From: a virus
Strand: one strand, 5' to 3'
DNA length: 33,663 nucleotides
IMG/VR virus record: IMGVR_UViG_3300032164_000041
Location: 1 to 33,663 of that record
Shown here: piece by piece, positions 32,537-33,663 of the stretch
How positions within the stretch are numbered: position 1 is the stretch's first letter
How the letters are laid out: each line of letters begins with the position of its first letter
The notes under the pieces: generated by a model
Told to the model about the DNA's origin: nothing
Database searches by the model: none
The model's input: only the letters and a program-made list of their open reading frames with translations
Made by a program: the position numbers and the translations under genes

Positions 32537-32565
32537 AGTCTACCCCAAGGCGGCTGAGTTGGCAA
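32537..32565 (-). promoter_or_regulatory. Candidate promoter of the scaffold and capsid genes
   Basis: On the minus strand TTGCCA (32560-32565) and TAGACT (32537-32542) are 17 bases apart, and TTGGGG directly precedes the -10. The -35, the spacing and the TTGGGGTA block are the same as in the element at 27726-27754. It lies in the 67-base gap between the protease stop and the scaffold start. Confidence 0.6.
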
Positions 32566-32576
32566 GGGGGGGCCGA

Positions 32577-33663
32577 TCACACGGTGGCGATGCCCCCGAT
32601 CGAGAAGCCCGTCAGCCGCCCCGCCTTGACGTCGCCCCACACGTCGTCCCTCACCACGTGGACGGTCATCACCCACGTCCCCTGCCTGATCTTCACCCCG
32701 TTGATCGTGACGTCGCACGGGGCGACCCAGCTCTCCGCGAGCTCGATGCCGTTGTCGGCGAACTTGCGGTGCATGAGTCCCATCCTGGTCTCCTCGTTGT
32801 AGTCGGACAGGAACTTGTGGGCCGCCTTCTCGATGATCCGCTCGCGGATGACGTCGCCGTGCGCGTCCACCACGTCGGGCTCGAGCACGATGCCCGTGAC
32901 GAGCCTCCTCTCCTCCTCCACCTTCAGGACGGGGACGTAGACTTTCACGACCTCGGGCCCGGCGGCGGTCCGGCTCCACAGCCACTCCTGCCCGCCCTCG
33001 TTCTGCGCCGCCGTGAAGACGCCCTTGAGCCTCTCGCCGTCGAGGCTCAGCTTCAGGAAGCCGCCCGTGTCGGAGAGGATCACGGCGTCGCCGCCGTCCA
33101 CGACGTCGATCCTGGACGGTGTGGCCTTGGTGGGGTTGGCCCAGTGCCCGGGGGCTATCTCGCCATCGAGGGCCATCGCCCCCCTGTGCGCCTCGTCCTC
33201 CACCGCCGCGGCAAGCTGATCGTTGTCGAGCGGGTTGCCGGTGAGGCGAATCGTCCGCACCTTGCCGCCACTTTCGATGCGGATAAACCACAGGCGCTCG
33301 GAAGGGCCGGTCCTGATCACCACTGGTCCCCTCCACGTCTGCTCTTGCAGGACCCACTTGGCGTCCAGCGCCTTCTCCGCCTTCTCCTTGTATGGCGCCG
33401 CATAGTCGATCTTCAATTGCCCCGCGCCGATGGCGAACACGATCGAGTCGCGCTGCGCACGAGCCTTCACCCCGGTGTTCGCCTCCCAGTACCGCATCAC
33501 TTTCGGCACCTGGGCTCGCACGGCCTCGGGCAGGGCGGAGACGCCGATCGGCGGCATCCAGTCCTTCTCGATCGCGTCCTTCGAGAGGACGTAGGGCGTG
33601 AGGTCGTCAGGCTTGATCGCGAACCACTGCGGCCCGGGCAGCGGGGCGCCTTCGCCGGTGGAC
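32577..33663 (-). CDS. XkdF-like prohead protease with extra N-terminal domain, 5' end cut off
   Basis: The frame stays open to the window edge (QWFAIKPDDLTPYVL precedes the ATG at 33557), so the true start is outside. The last about 125 residues match the XkdF-like serine protease family (Peptidase_S78_2): TGIVLEPDVVDAHGDVI, IEKAAHKFL, GLMHRKF, ELAESWVAP, W-VMTVHV-x4-WGDVKAGRLTGFSIGG. The His in GLMH and Ser in FSIGG are likely catalytic. The preceding about 200 residues contain WFIRIESGGKVRTIRL, then GGFLKLSLDGERLKGVF and EWLWSRT, a pattern like the phosphoesterase domain of LigD (low certainty). It matures the capsid by cutting scaffold and shell proteins. Confidence 0.85.
   Translation of the reverse strand, partial: STGEGAPLPGPQWFAIKPDDLTPYVLSKDAIEKDWMPPIGVSALPEAVRAQVPKVMRYWEANTGVKARAQRDSIVFAIGAGQLKIDYAAPYKEKAEKALDAKWVLQEQTWRGPVVIRTGPSERLWFIRIESGGKVRTIRLTGNPLDNDQLAAAVEDEAHRGAMALDGEIAPGHWANPTKATPSRIDVVDGGDAVILSDTGGFLKLSLDGERLKGVFTAAQNEGGQEWLWSRTAAGPEVVKVYVPVLKVEEERRLVTGIVLEPDVVDAHGDVIRERIIEKAAHKFLSDYNEETRMGLMHRKFADNGIELAESWVAPCDVTINGVKIRQGTWVMTVHVVRDDVWGDVKAGRLTGFSIGGIATV

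Noticed and set aside
1-33663. Search for a novel defence, anti-defence or retroelement system
   Set aside because: Nothing in the window has the domains of such a system. The unknown small genes lie within structural, lysis or regulatory blocks, and the sequence gives no reason to call any of them a defence gene.

Overview
The window is a strongly GC-rich segment of a tailed-phage genome or prophage. It codes for a virus with a contractile tail: it has a sheath, tube, tape measure, gpD-like hub, spike, gp25-like wedge protein and baseplate J protein, plus an HK97-fold capsid. No tRNA, rRNA, CRISPR array, insertion sequence, integrase or attachment site was seen. Coding is almost continuous, and no stretch longer than about 110 bases lacks a gene. 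The host cannot be named from the sequence. The gene order is closest to the PBSX/Mu/P2-like plan.

Layout. (1) Positions 1-3313, plus strand: a DNA-metabolism block with a DnaQ-type exonuclease (cut by the window edge), SSB, a DUF5131 (phage Gp37/Gp68) protein with an extra zinc ribbon, and a 445-aa protein of unknown function in a recombination setting. (2) Positions 3265-5150, minus strand: a small convergent set with a winged-helix regulator, a Cys-rich protein, an HU/IHF-like protein carrying a zinc knuckle, and a small unknown. A promoter-like element with a palindromic spacer lies directly against the regulator's start codon. (3) Positions 5200-6515, minus: four small membrane proteins, probably a lysis cassette, but with no recognisable endolysin. 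(4) Positions 6577-12187, minus: four small unknowns, the 1092-aa tail fibre and a P2 gpI-like protein. (5) Positions 12191-24362, minus: baseplate J, gp25, spike, hub D, LysM-like protein, tape measure, tail chaperone with a -1 frameshift, tube, a small unknown and sheath. (6) Positions 24364-27700, minus: neck, connector and completion proteins. (7) Positions 27765-30305, minus: a pentapeptide-repeat-like protein, a beta-helix protein and three small unknowns. (8) Positions 30387-33663, minus: major capsid protein, scaffold and XkdF-like protease (cut by the right edge). Portal and terminase should lie just beyond the right end.

Reading the late region from right to left gives the assembly order: protease, scaffold and capsid, then head decoration and connectors, then tail, baseplate, fibre and lysis. 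Stops and starts overlap or nearly touch throughout, often with the upstream TGA inside a GAGGTGA ribosome-binding site.

The strongest non-routine signals are these: a textbook T TTT TTT slippery site that extends the tail chaperone by 67 residues; two matching promoter-like elements (TTGCCA-N11-TTGGGGTAnAnT) in front of the scaffold/capsid and connector genes; an apparent split of the usual protease-scaffold polypeptide into two genes with one of those promoters between them; and a possible LigD-phosphoesterase-like domain in front of the protease.
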